A stretch of DNA of 48,022 bases. Origin: Clostridia bacterium (GTDB lineage: Bacteria; Bacillota; Clostridia; Christensenellales; Borkfalkiaceae). A program made the translations under genes and the position numbers. Shown here in pieces: positions 18,701-28,526 of this stretch; within the stretch, counting starts at the first letter, position 1; every line of letters begins with the position of its first letter. The DNA is taken from the NCBI GenBank assembly GCA_017621155.1, contig JAGATP010000043.1:1-48022 (forward strand). Reading direction: 5' to 3'. The notes below the pieces were generated by a model that searched no databases, was not told the DNA's origin, and worked only from the letters and a program-made list of their open reading frames with translations.

Positions 18701-18945
18701 GCTCCCCTGATGATCGCTGTGGAATTGCCGCTTCCATCCGCATTCAGGAACTCCTTTTTCGGGGTGTAGGCAGTGTAAAGCGTATCGTCGTCGTTGTCGG
18801 TTTCGAGTATCTGGCTCGTCGTTCCGAAGAACAAATCGAGCTGAGAGCGAGACGCTTCCATTGCCTGAGCCCCAATGATAGACACTGCGAGAAGCAAAGA
18901 CGATATGCTGGTCAAGCCGTGCCAAAGGGTCTTTTTGGATTTCAT
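15718..18945 (-). CDS. Second membrane-anchored GH3 beta-glycosidase, domain order reversed
   Basis: A 1075-residue GH3 enzyme of the same design as 3025-5952: N-terminal membrane segment (about 6-28), sandwich domain (ESAEGSVLLKNNGALPLKKG near 90), FnIII-like domain, TIM barrel (GPGLNTHRHAYNGRNGEYYSEDP; KHYAFNDQETQRNG) with nucleophile region GYAVTDISDD (Asp about 947), and a C-terminal membrane segment ending KDKKEVA. ATG 18945 is used because AAGGAG is 7 bases upstream; an ATG six bases earlier is too close to it. The two enzymes differ around the active site (TMTDY against VTDIS), so substrates probably differ. No regulator gene is adjacent. Confidence 0.9.
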   Translation of the reverse strand: MKSKKTLWHGLTSISSLLLAVSIIGAQAMEASRSQLDLFFGTTSQILETDNDDDTLYTAYTPKKEFLNADGSGNSTAIIRGAIDLGRRESAEGSVLLKNNGALPLKKGSNVTLLGARSATNTINSGMGQKSQGPYITLEQALGDTQTHFDTTTVDKPIGTNFNFSDLKYGGNGVGAGAGYNVNKKVLEAYRAINTANKLGIQDRAGSDFDPKEPSLADLTAQDSSWQSSFASYGDAAIVVVGRPSGESKDYLKGSLKEELKNEEAGITEPLELSQNERDILNLATEKFDKVIVLVNTNSAIEIGDLKNNDKIDAILWIGHPGNYGFLGVADILCGNVSPSGGLYDIYATENLSAPAMMNMGKYEFTNADDLVSRSKKSRYYVIEAEGMYTGYRYYETRYYDSIVNPSSNAASTTGTYASKGNWNYADEVTYGFGYGLTYSELEYEIVGTPKFDYKPHEIYADVTVKVTNRGSVPTKANVQIYGQAPYTQYDKQNGVEKSAIQLLNYDKSDEVIPVGQSVEITVTCDFTYFASYDTNHVNPDGSKGTYIMDAGDYYLAVGNGAHDALNNVLAAQGYGEKDGMAGSGNADLAYKFVYNYNIGDKKIDDTTFAITKNNVSVKNWLETADWNYFKKEVTYLSRNDWSGTYPKEYTDMEIPDNMMSLLGGQYYEVQQNDDVSKFKWGVDSGLKFYDMVKADWDDPRWDKLVDQMTLEESIILAAAGGDALPAIPGVGLIEMQGTENAGNGVVYKLGATKTPNVPWAISDKDVNADWNGQVFPSAPVMASAFNPDLMKELGEFVANEALFLGVPILWGPGLNTHRHAYNGRNGEYYSEDPVLSGVCAMEFAIGAADYGLIAAPKHYAFNDQETQRNGVAPFLLEARAREIELRAFQIAMEATKYDKITGKDVGMLGLMTSFSKIGPVEVTCSVGMMDGILQQEWGFHGYAVTDISDDLDEFAAMCHAGCTGFDLRRLTNINIETLAKKLGNQIDTGEPLSVAHFENDATIQADLKASVKRTLWIIARSNIMNGYNSSTRIINQMTWWRGAYIAAITVTSVLTVGFAALYVFSVIKDKKEVA

Positions 18946-19158
18946 ATACATTCTCCTTATCTTTTATTTTTGCCGTAAGGCAAAGGATTATGCGAACTCC
19001 AAAATCATTCGCTCCTCTCTTTTAACACTTTTTTTACAATTCTGCCATATTTTTCCCACAACCCGTCGTTTCCATCGCATAATCGGCAAAAAAAATAACT
19101 CCCGAAGAAGTTATCTCTTTTTTTCATTCTTATGACCATGATCTCGTATCATAAAACC
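18946..19158. other. Upstream region of GH3 unit 2
   Basis: Contains the AAGGAG site of the GH3 gene, a small hairpin (TTGCCGTAAGGCAA near 18971) and a terminator at 19086-19124. No -35/-10 pair close to consensus was found. Confidence 0.4.
19086..19124 (-). terminator. Terminator downstream of the lepA-kinase operon
   Basis: ATAACT (19095-19100) pairs with AGTTAT (19109-19114). On the minus strand a run of T follows. It lies about 430 bases past the kinase stop codon, beyond the repeat element. Confidence 0.55.
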
Positions 19159-19562
19159 GTTTGGAAAACAGACGCGCGCAAGACAAGGAGTGCGCGGATT
19201 TGACGACGGGCGCGTACTAAAACGTACGTAACCGAGGCAAAACGCAAGCACGACACAAGGGTAGCGGCAAACGCATCGGGTAAGCCTGAAACGTGTCTTT
19301 TTTGTCCTTTTCGTGCCGTCAACGCTTGATATACCACTCGGTATATCTGCGCGTTGTCAACCCAAAAATCCCTAAAAAATACTTCGTTTCAGGTGCTTCG
19401 CAGTTTTTACGTGCATAAACGCCGTAAGACAAGGAAACCGAATGCTGCCGTATTCGCCATACGGCAAACGAGGTTGACACAGTATTACGGCTGTTTCCTG
19501 CCGTAAAAACCTTATCCGTTGCGTTTGTCGCTACCCTCTTGCACGATGTATGTTTTTCAAAC
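19159..19562. repeat. Small repeat element with degenerate inverted ends
   Basis: Left end GTTTGGAAAACAGAC...GCAAG (19159-19182) resembles the reverse complement of the right end, GTTTGAAAAACATAC...GCAAG (19538-19562). A second inverted pair, GGGTAGCGGCAAACGCATC near 19259 and GGGTAGCGACAAACGCAAC on the other strand near 19535, extends the symmetry. Inside are hairpins TGCCGTAT/ATACGGCA and GATATACC-ACTC-GGTATATC. No gene is supported. The right end supplies the TGA stop of the kinase gene. Confidence 0.5.
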
Positions 19563-20849
19563 TTTTTTCTTCTGAATGGGCATACAGATATTGAGCGCAA
19601 ACACGTCTCCTTTCGAATGGAATCCGATGGAGCCGCCGTACTTTTCGACGATCAGCTTCATGCTCCGCACCCCGTAGCCGTGCTCGTTTTTGTCCGTCTT
19701 AGTCGTAACGGGAAGCCCGTTTTCGATTTGAATTTCCTTCCCGATATAATAATTTTCCTCGTGAATGACAACCGTATTCTCGACGACAAAGACGGAAAGG
19801 TGGATAACCCGCTTTTCCTTCTCTTCGATCGCGAGCGAAGCATCGATCGCGTTGGCTAGCAGATTGCCAAACAGCGCGAAAATATCCTCGCTGTTCATAA
19901 AGCCGAGCTCGCTTCCGTCCACCATAAAGACAAATTCGATTGCGTTCTTTTCGCATTGGACGTTTTTCTCAAACAAAATAAGATCCAAAACCTCGTTTCC
20001 CGTCTTGATCACGCTGTCGTAAATCATGACGGAGGACTCTATTTCCCTTTTCGTCTCCTCGGAAAGCCCCCAATTCAAGCTCTGAAGGTGCTGCTTTAAA
20101 TCGTGGCACTTTGTATTGATGACGTCGATGCTGTTCTGCCAATTTTTAAATTCCTCTTTGCTTTTCTCGTAGAGCTGAGTGGTCGCATACAGCTCTTTTT
20201 CCTTGACGTTCGAAACGTAAAGCAGCCTTTGCAGGTATAGAACGCCCAGACAGCAGAGCATCGAATACAGATATTCCGCAACCATCGCCGCATTGGAGCG
20301 CTGACCAAATTCCGAAACGCGGCTTACGATCATACACATAAACACAACCATGACGGAAATGACGTCAAATCGATAATCGTTGCCCGGTCTGTACTTCTTC
20401 GTGTTTCGCGCAAAGACGAAATAGAGAAGGACATACATCGGCGTAAAGTACACGATCTTCCTGAGGAAACTGCCAAGCCAGCCTTCGAGATTGTCGAAGA
20501 GCGGGATGAAAAGACCCAAAATGACGGATAAGCGTTGGGCAATGTGCTCCACCGCATAGCCCGACGCACAGGCGGTCAGCACGGTACGAAATCGCTCTTT
20601 AAAGAGGAAGTATTGTCCCGCAACGCTCAGACAGTACAGCAGAAAAAAGCGGGAAAACTTATAAACCGCCGAAAGGAAGCGATTTCCGTGACCGGAAAAG
20701 TGCGGGAAAACCACCGCAGCCGCACAGCAGACGGACAACATGACGACGAGCCGAAGCCAAAAGAAGTTCCGCTTCTGAAAGGAACAGGTGAAGAGAAACT
20801 CCGCCGCAATCACCTCTATCATAAAATAAAGAAGAGCATATTGTATCAT
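19557..20849 (-). CDS. GHKL-type sensor histidine kinase (AgrC-like)
   Basis: A 430-residue membrane sensor. About six hydrophobic segments fill residues 1-210, followed by a coiled linker and the kinase. The phospho-acceptor His249 is in TKCHDLKQH. The ATPase has the N-box LLANAIDAS and the G-box HGYGVRSM, as in the AgrC/VirS class that responds to peptides. No agrB or agrD peptide gene is nearby, so the ligand is unknown. Its ATG overlaps the response-regulator stop (ATGA). The last residues KKKV and the TGA fall inside a repeat element. Confidence 0.9.
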   Translation of the reverse strand: MIQYALLYFMIEVIAAEFLFTCSFQKRNFFWLRLVVMLSVCCAAAVVFPHFSGHGNRFLSAVYKFSRFFLLYCLSVAGQYFLFKERFRTVLTACASGYAVEHIAQRLSVILGLFIPLFDNLEGWLGSFLRKIVYFTPMYVLLYFVFARNTKKYRPGNDYRFDVISVMVVFMCMIVSRVSEFGQRSNAAMVAEYLYSMLCCLGVLYLQRLLYVSNVKEKELYATTQLYEKSKEEFKNWQNSIDVINTKCHDLKQHLQSLNWGLSEETKREIESSVMIYDSVIKTGNEVLDLILFEKNVQCEKNAIEFVFMVDGSELGFMNSEDIFALFGNLLANAIDASLAIEEKEKRVIHLSVFVVENTVVIHEENYYIGKEIQIENGLPVTTKTDKNEHGYGVRSMKLIVEKYGGSIGFHSKGDVFALNICMPIQKKKV

Positions 20850-21553
20850 AACCGTTCTCCGTAATACTCCATCATTTTCGCCAAAAATTCTTTCTTTTTC
20901 GATCGACTTAAGTAAAGCACCATATCCCCGATGTACACCCGATCGTCTACTACCATTTTGATTCTCCGAAGATTAATGAGGGCGCTCGCATTGCCGCGCA
21001 CGAAGTGATACGGCGCGAGCTTTCGCTCCCATTCGGTCAAGCTCCCGTAGCTTTGCACCGTTTCGCCGAGCAGATGAAAGGTAAGATCGTGCTTCATCAC
21101 GTCGATATACAGGATATCCGAGCTTTGCACCGCCTTCATTCCGTTCGAAAGCTTGATGTGCACGGTGTCGGAAGCCCTCCTTTCCAGAGAACGAAGGCAG
21201 CGATCCATCGTCATGGCAAAGGAGAAAAAATTGATGGGCTTGACGATATAGTTGAGCGCACCCACCTCATAGCCGTGAACGACGTACTTTTTCATATTCG
21301 TGACAAAGATCAGGACGACGTTTTCATCGAACTCCCTGAGCTTTTTCGCCGCACGCATTCCGTCCATTCCGCCGAGCTCGATGTCCATAAAGACGACATC
21401 GTATGCGGGCGTATACTTTTCGAGAAAATCCTCCGCAGAGGAAAAGCGGATTGTATCGAAGGAAACGTTCCTCTTTTCCGCCCACTCCTTTAAATTCTTT
21501 TTGAGGGCAAACTCCGCCTCGTCCTCATCTTCGACAATCGCTATGCGAATCAT
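20846..21553 (-). CDS. LytTR-family response regulator
   Basis: A 235-residue regulator. The receiver domain has acidic EDED near residues 8-11, the phospho-acceptor Asp57 in VVFMDIEL and Lys in YIVKPI. The C-terminal LytTR DNA-binding domain includes ILYIDVMKHDLTFHL and YHFVRGNASALINLRRI. GAGGTGG lies 6 bases before the start. It is the fourth gene of the lepA operon and partners the GHKL kinase encoded next. LytTR regulators usually bind paired direct repeats; I saw no convincing pair nearby. Confidence 0.92.
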   Translation of the reverse strand: MIRIAIVEDEDEAEFALKKNLKEWAEKRNVSFDTIRFSSAEDFLEKYTPAYDVVFMDIELGGMDGMRAAKKLREFDENVVLIFVTNMKKYVVHGYEVGALNYIVKPINFFSFAMTMDRCLRSLERRASDTVHIKLSNGMKAVQSSDILYIDVMKHDLTFHLLGETVQSYGSLTEWERKLAPYHFVRGNASALINLRRIKMVVDDRVYIGDMVLYLSRSKKKEFLAKMMEYYGERL

Positions 21554-21572
21554 TTTTCCACCTCATTTGTGT

Positions 21573-22697
21573 TCAATCCCCTTTCTTTTCTTCCTCCATA
21601 TATTCGATGACGATGGAGTTTTGCACGTAAAGATACTCGTCCTTGATCTTTAAATAATTCCCCTCTACCGTCATGTAATCCTTTGTGCGTTCGTAAGCGG
21701 AAGCGTAGCGATCGAAAAAGCTCCCGTACTTTTTTTCGAATGCCGAAAGGTCGAGCCCCTTTGCCGTCCTGAGTCCCAACATGATGCTTTCAAAGCGAGC
21801 GGTCGGCTCATCCACCTCCTCGCAATCGACGACGGGGAGAAAGCCCGAAAGGACGCACTTCATGTACTCGTCCTGATCGAAGGTGTTGGTAAGCCTCCTC
21901 TCGTGCATGAAGGAGCTTGCGGACAGCCCGAAGCCGACGTACTCCCCCCGCTCCCAATAGTTCCGATTGTGCCTGCTCTCCCTTCCCGTCTTCGCGAAAT
22001 TGGAGATTTCATAGCGATGGAAGCCCTTTTCTTCGAGATAAGATCTCCCTTCTTCGTACCAATTTGCCACGGTATCCTCGTCGGGCAGCTCTCCGTTCAG
22101 ATAGTCGGTGTAGATGGGCGTGCCGTCCTCAACGGTGAGCGCGTACATGGAGATATGGCTCGCCCCGCCCAAAACGGCAAAGTCAATGGTCTTTTTAATA
22201 TCCTCCATCGTCTGCCCTTTGAGTCCCAACATCACGTCGGCGTTGAAGTTTTCCCCCTTCAACAGGGTGGCGACGTGGGCAAAATCCCGCGCCGTATAAA
22301 TGCGGTTGAGATCGGCAAGCTGACTGTCGATCGCCGTCTGCAATCCGACCGAAAAGCGATTGATTCCCGCCCTCTTATAGAGCGCGATCTTCTCCTCCGT
22401 CACCGTGCCCGGGTTCATCTCGATGGTGATTTCGGGATTTTTCGAGAGGGAAAAGAGCGTTTTTACCTGCTTCATCGCCCCGTAGATGTACTTGGGATCG
22501 ATCACGGAGGGCGTGCCTCCGCCAAAGTATACGGTGTCGAACACCTTGTCTTTCAGCTCGTCCTTTCTCAGCTCCATCTCCTTGTAGAGACAAGCCATGT
22601 ACGCCTCTTCATAGCCGGATTTATTGGGAAAAGAGCAAAAATCGCAATAAGAGCATTTCTGCTTGCAAAAGGGAATGTGAATGTAGATGCCCGCCAT
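21573..22697 (-). CDS. hemW: HemW-type radical SAM protein
   Basis: A 374-residue radical SAM protein with the cluster motif C-KQK-C-SY-C at residues 11-18, then FGGGTPS and the MNPGTV and SVGLQT motifs. In the family HemW is a heme chaperone related to HemN coproporphyrinogen oxidase but without the HemN Cys residue pattern. AAGGAG precedes ATG 22697. The gene usually follows lepA in Firmicutes, as it does here after the acetyltransferase. A true HemN function cannot be excluded by eye. Confidence 0.9.
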   Translation of the reverse strand: MAGIYIHIPFCKQKCSYCDFCSFPNKSGYEEAYMACLYKEMELRKDELKDKVFDTVYFGGGTPSVIDPKYIYGAMKQVKTLFSLSKNPEITIEMNPGTVTEEKIALYKRAGINRFSVGLQTAIDSQLADLNRIYTARDFAHVATLLKGENFNADVMLGLKGQTMEDIKKTIDFAVLGGASHISMYALTVEDGTPIYTDYLNGELPDEDTVANWYEEGRSYLEEKGFHRYEISNFAKTGRESRHNRNYWERGEYVGFGLSASSFMHERRLTNTFDQDEYMKCVLSGFLPVVDCEEVDEPTARFESIMLGLRTAKGLDLSAFEKKYGSFFDRYASAYERTKDYMTVEGNYLKIKDEYLYVQNSIVIEYMEEEKKGD

Positions 22698-22706
22698 ACT
22701 TTCTCC

Positions 22707-23233
22707 TTATGGAAGATCGCGATATGCGATGAGTTCCTGCGGCTCTCCAAAAGAGAGCCTTTTTTCATACCAGACGACAGAGAGCCATCTGCCGAATTTA
22801 TACCCGCAATCGGGAAGGGTGGCAACGTGCGAAAAGCCCATCCTCTCGTGAAAGGAGATGCTCCCCTTATTTTCCGCCGTGATGATGGCGTAGAGCGCGC
22901 AAATGTGCTGCCTTTTTGCGATCTCTTCAATCGCCGAAACGAGCGCGCGTCCGTATCCCTTGCCGACTTCGCTCCTTTCGATGTAGACGGAGAGATCGGC
23001 AAGAAAGCGGTAAGCCTTCCGCTCGAAGGCACGGGAGAGATAGGCATAGCCCTTAAGCATCCCCTCTTCTTCGAGGACGAGCCACGGGTAAAACGCCGTA
23101 ATCCTTTCAAACCGCTCTTCAAACGCCTGCAAGGAAGGCGGGTCGTACTCGAACGACGCCGTTTCCTCCGAAACGTAAGGCGCGTAAATTTCCAAAAGGC
23201 GGGGTAAGTCCGCCGAAGTTGCAGCCCGAATCA

Positions 23234-23234
<1 letters not shown>
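22707..23234 (-). CDS. GNAT acetyltransferase, phosphinothricin/methionine-sulfoximine type
   Basis: A 175-residue N-acetyltransferase. The start MIRAATSADLPRLLEIYAPYV and FEYDPPSLQAFEERF, and the acetyl-CoA loop VGKGYGRAL with ITAENKGSISFHERMGF, match the subfamily that acetylates phosphinothricin or methionine sulfoximine-like amino acids. ATG 23234 shares one base with the lepA stop (TGATG), so it is translationally coupled. A longer frame upstream lies inside lepA and is discarded. Confidence 0.85.
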
Positions 23235-25042
<1,808 letters not shown>

Positions 25043-25051
25043 AGTGACTCT

Positions 25052-25080
25052 ATTATAATTTATTTTTTTTGCAAAAGCAA
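25052..25080 (-). promoter_or_regulatory. Sigma-A promoter of the lepA operon
   Basis: On the minus strand TTGCTT (25075-25080), 17 bases, TATAAT (25052-25057). The -10 box is only 9 bases from the lepA ATG. Confidence 0.85.
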
Positions 25081-25200
25081 TAAAAAAGACGGAAAAAGGG
25101 AGAATTTCTTTCTCTTATCGCCGAAGATCGCTCGTCTCAGCCCCGCTCTTACCGAACCAGACGGAGATCTAAAGCAAAATTGGTTATTGCAAAAAAATCA

Positions 25201-25229
25201 TTGCTTTTTTTCGGAATTTGTTGTACAAT
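25201..25229 (+). promoter_or_regulatory. Sigma-A promoter of pyruvate kinase
   Basis: TTGCTT (25201-25206), 17 bases, TACAAT (25224-25229). It is divergent from the lepA promoter and has the same -35 box. Confidence 0.8.
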
Positions 25230-25281
25230 AGGAGCGCATTTGAATCAGTCATCCATTTTTTTCCAAAAGGAATTTATCAAT

Positions 25282-26694
25282 ATGAAAAAAACGAAAATCA
25301 TTTGTACGCTCGGGCCTGCTTCCGAGACGGAAACCGTCATCTCCGCCCTCTTTGACGCGGGCATGAACGTCGCAAGGCTCAACTTTTCACACGGCACCCA
25401 TGCCGAACACGCAAAAAAGATCGCCATCATCCATAAGATTCGGGAAGAGCGACACATTCCCCTCCCCGTCATGTTGGATACCAAGGGCCCGGAATTTCGC
25501 ATCCGCACCTTCAGGAATCAGAAAATCACCCTCAAAAAGGGAGACACCTTCACCTTTACCACCGAGGATATCGTAGGAGACGAGACGAGGGTGTCCGTCT
25601 CCTATCAGGGCATTTGCGAGGAATTGCAGCCGGGCGACAAAATCCTTTTAAACAACGGGCTGATTTCCTTTGAAGTCAAAGAAGTCCGCCCGCCCGAAGT
25701 GATTACCGAAGTGCTCATCGGCGGCGAAACTTCCGACCACAAGTCCATGTTCTTCCCCGACAAGGAACTGCACATGGACTATCTGTCCGAGCAGGACAAA
25801 AAAGACCTCGCCTTCGGCGTCGAGCAGGGCGTGGAGTTTATCGCCTGCTCCTTTGTTTCCAAGGCACAGGATATTCTGGACGTTAAAAGCTATTTAAAGG
25901 AACTCGGCGGAGAGCACATCGACGTCATCGCCAAAATCGAAAACAGAGCGGGCGTCAGAAATCTGGAGGAGATCATCAACGCCTGCGAGGGCATCATGGT
26001 CGCCCGCGGCGATCTCGGCGTGGAGATTCCCTTTGAAGAGCTGCCCGACATTCAAAAGCACATCATCACCACCTGCCGTATCAAAGGCAAGCGCGTCATC
26101 ACCGCAACGGAAATGTTAGAGTCGATGATCAAACAGCCCCGTCCGACCAGAGCCGAAATCTCCGACGTCGCAAACGCCGTTTACGACGGCTCTTCCGCCG
26201 TCATGCTCTCGGGAGAGACGGCGGCAGGGCTCTATCCCGTCGAGGCGGTCGAGGCGATGTCCCGCATTTGCATTCAGGCGGAAAAGAACACCCAATACAT
26301 CGGCGTACTCGACGAGGACGCCGTGGAAATTCACAGTCTCAACGAAGCCCTTTCCCATTCCGCCTGCACGATGGCGCACGACATCGGCGCAAAGTGCATC
26401 GTGGTCTGCACCCGCACGGGCACGACCGCACGAATGGTCTCCAGGTTTCGTCCCCTCATCGACATCATCGGCATGACGACGGACGAAAAGGCTTACCAAC
26501 AGCTCGCCCTAAGCTGGGGCGTTATTCCCATGATGGCGGAAGAATATTCCTCCGTGGACGTCCTCTTCCACTTTGCCAAGCGCGCAGCGAAAGATTCCGG
26601 ACTGGCAAAGCCGGGAGACATGGTCGTCATTACGGGCGGCAATCCCAACGGCAAGAGCGGGAACTCCTCCCTCATCAACATCGAACGCATTTAA
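25282..26694 (+). CDS. pyk: Pyruvate kinase
   Basis: A 470-residue glycolytic enzyme making pyruvate and ATP from phosphoenolpyruvate and ADP. It starts MKKTKIICTLGPAS and has NVARLNFSHGTHAEH, LDTKGPEFRI, the active-site stretch around IAKIENRAGVRNLEEI and MVARGDLGVEIP, and TATEMLESM. It lacks the extra C-terminal phosphotransfer-like domain of some Bacillus enzymes. AAGGA lies 10 bases before ATG 25282; the frame is open further upstream over the promoter and was trimmed. A single-gene transcript ending in a strong terminator. Confidence 0.97.
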   Translation: MKKTKIICTLGPASETETVISALFDAGMNVARLNFSHGTHAEHAKKIAIIHKIREERHIPLPVMLDTKGPEFRIRTFRNQKITLKKGDTFTFTTEDIVGDETRVSVSYQGICEELQPGDKILLNNGLISFEVKEVRPPEVITEVLIGGETSDHKSMFFPDKELHMDYLSEQDKKDLAFGVEQGVEFIACSFVSKAQDILDVKSYLKELGGEHIDVIAKIENRAGVRNLEEIINACEGIMVARGDLGVEIPFEELPDIQKHIITTCRIKGKRVITATEMLESMIKQPRPTRAEISDVANAVYDGSSAVMLSGETAAGLYPVEAVEAMSRICIQAEKNTQYIGVLDEDAVEIHSLNEALSHSACTMAHDIGAKCIVVCTRTGTTARMVSRFRPLIDIIGMTTDEKAYQQLALSWGVIPMMAEEYSSVDVLFHFAKRAAKDSGLAKPGDMVVITGGNPNGKSGNSSLINIERI

Positions 26695-26710
26695 GCCGTT
26701 TCCCATGAAA

Positions 26711-26739
26711 AAAACCAACGACCTTTCGTTGGTTTTTTG
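26711..26739 (+). terminator. Terminator of pyruvate kinase
   Basis: AAAACCAACGA (26711-26721) pairs with TCGTTGGTTTT (26726-26736), followed by T. It lies between convergent genes and can also act on the opposite strand. Confidence 0.9.
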
Positions 26740-26747
26740 TTTATTGT

Positions 26748-27221
26748 TTACTTCTTTTTTAGGTTCGAGCGATGTACAAGGTGAATGCCGATGTGTCCGA
26801 TGCCGAGAATGATCGTCGCTATGAGCAAAAACGGATTTTTTCCGTAAATTGCCAGAAGGAAAAAGGCGATGACGGGAAGAGTTGCGCCAGGGACGGGGAT
26901 TTTAAGGAGAGAACGGTAAAAATCCGTCAACCTTTTTTCGCTCGTAAAGTAGCGAATCCACCAAATCTCATAGAGAATCATAAAGAAAAAGGAAGCGGCA
27001 AGCCACCACGCCCACGGAGTGAGGGAAAGGTTGAAATCGCTGAAAATCAGGCACAGCGCCGTGACGAGGACTTCCCCCGTCCGCTCAAAGGCGAGCAGAA
27101 TTTTGCTCTCCTTTTTTGCTTCCTGCTCATAACCTTGGGGCTTATGCTTCGTCCAAAAGAAATTGGGCAAAAACAGCATAATGAGGAACACAAGCCCCAC
27201 GTAAGAAAACCCAAAGTGCAT
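26748..27221 (-). CDS. Small four-helix membrane protein
   Basis: A 157-residue membrane protein with about four or five hydrophobic segments (FGFSYVGLVFLIMLFLPNFFW at the start; WWLAASFFFMILYEIWW; two near the C-terminus) and a basic end HRSNLKKK. ATG 27221 has GGAGG 6 bases upstream; a GTG four codons earlier overlaps that site. It follows thiN by 28 bases and is probably the last gene of the housekeeping operon. No function recognised. Confidence 0.75.
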   Translation of the reverse strand: MHFGFSYVGLVFLIMLFLPNFFWTKHKPQGYEQEAKKESKILLAFERTGEVLVTALCLIFSDFNLSLTPWAWWLAASFFFMILYEIWWIRYFTSEKRLTDFYRSLLKIPVPGATLPVIAFFLLAIYGKNPFLLIATIILGIGHIGIHLVHRSNLKKK

Positions 27222-27249
27222 TTTAACCTCCACCCTTTCGGGATTTTTT

Positions 27250-27852
27250 CTACTCCCCTTTGTTGACGATCACGAGCAGAACACCCCGTTCAACGGATAC
27301 CCCCGCATCGTCCGAAAGGGCGACGTTGGAGATCCCCCGACATGCGCCGTAGGGAAGGGGCAATCCTTCGAGGGGATATTTGAGTCCCCACGAATGGGAA
27401 ACCAAGGCGTCCCCGCCAAAGGGCAGAAGGGAAATCGTCTTTCCCTTCTTTCCCATAAGGGAAACCCTGCCCGTCGCGATCGTGATGGTGCAGTCGTTGT
27501 TCACGAGGGTCGCCTTCACGCCCTTCAAAAAGGCGGCGTAGAGAAGGTGGAGATTGCCGAGAAAGTGATCTTCCCGCTTTCCCCCGCCGCCGTAAATTTC
27601 GATTTCCTCCACGCCCCGTTCGATGAGCTTGAACAGGGCGATCTCCCCGTCCGTAAAGTTCTTTTCGGAAGGGTAAATTTCGAGGGGCTTGGGTCTTGGC
27701 TCATAGGAAAGGGAATCGAAGTCCCCGACGTTTTCGTCGATGGCGATTTTGTCCTTTGCCCAATCGTACCCCCCGTCACAGCAAAAGACAAGCCCGTCCT
27801 TTGCAATCGTCCCCGCATAGGGTTCGCCGTTTAAAAGTAAAATTCCCTTCAC
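27250..27852 (-). CDS. thiN: Thiamine pyrophosphokinase
   Basis: A 200-residue enzyme that makes thiamine diphosphate from thiamine and ATP. It starts at GTG 27852 with GAGGGGAG upstream and overlaps the rpe stop (GTGA). Signature residues are VFCCDGGYDWA, NVGDFDSL and YPSEKNFTDGEIAL, then YGGGGKREDHFLGN, and the C-terminal beta domain with GKKGKTISLLPF. The order rpe-thiN is the usual one in Firmicutes. Confidence 0.93.
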   Translation of the reverse strand: MKGILLLNGEPYAGTIAKDGLVFCCDGGYDWAKDKIAIDENVGDFDSLSYEPRPKPLEIYPSEKNFTDGEIALFKLIERGVEEIEIYGGGGKREDHFLGNLHLLYAAFLKGVKATLVNNDCTITIATGRVSLMGKKGKTISLLPFGGDALVSHSWGLKYPLEGLPLPYGACRGISNVALSDDAGVSVERGVLLVIVNKGE

Positions 27853-28526
27853 GCTTCTCCCCTCAAAATGCGAATGGCGCGCGCCCTGTCGGAAGCTTTG
27901 AACACCGCGCTGCCCGCGACAATCATATCCACGCCCGCTTCCCGAATGACGGAGGCATTTTCCTCCGTCACGCCGCCGTCGATTTCGATGGCAAACGAAA
28001 GGGACTGCTCTTCTCTCCATTTGACGAGCGCTTTGACCTTTTCGAGGGAAGAGGGAATGAACTTCTGTCCGCCGTAACCTGGGACGACGCTCATGACGAG
28101 AATGAGATCGACAAGGGACAAATAGGGCTTTAACACCTCCACGGGCGTAGCGGGGTTGATGACGAGCCCGCACTTGATTCCGAAGTCCTTAATGTTTTTC
28201 AAAACCGAACAGATTTTTTCCTTTTCCGTACTCGGATCGGCGTGATACGCCTCATAATGCACGGTGATAAAGTCCGCCCCCGCCTTCGCAAAGCGCTCGA
28301 TTTGCGTTTCAGGGTGGACGATCATGAGGTGCACGTCGAGGGGAAGAGAGGTTGCCTTTCGAACGCCTTTGACCATCTGCGCACCGAAGGTGATCGGCCC
28401 GACAAACGTGCCGTCCATGACGTCGCAATGAATCATATCCGCACCGCTCTTTTCGAGCATGGCGACCTCTTCGCCCATTCTGCAAAAATCAGCCGATAAA
28501 ATAGAGGGTAAAATTATTTTTCTCAT
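27849..28526 (-). CDS. rpe: Ribulose-phosphate 3-epimerase
   Basis: A 225-residue TIM-barrel enzyme interconverting ribulose 5-phosphate and xylulose 5-phosphate. It starts MRKIILPSILSADF and has HCDVMDGTFVGPITFG, LDVHLMIVHPE, VMSVVPGYGGQKFIP and EIDGGVTEENA, with the metal-binding residues in place. ATG 28526 overlaps the rlmN stop (ATGA); an ATG two codons earlier sits too close to the AAGGAG site. Confidence 0.96.
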   Translation of the reverse strand: MRKIILPSILSADFCRMGEEVAMLEKSGADMIHCDVMDGTFVGPITFGAQMVKGVRKATSLPLDVHLMIVHPETQIERFAKAGADFITVHYEAYHADPSTEKEKICSVLKNIKDFGIKCGLVINPATPVEVLKPYLSLVDLILVMSVVPGYGGQKFIPSSLEKVKALVKWREEQSLSFAIEIDGGVTEENASVIREAGVDMIVAGSAVFKASDRARAIRILRGEA

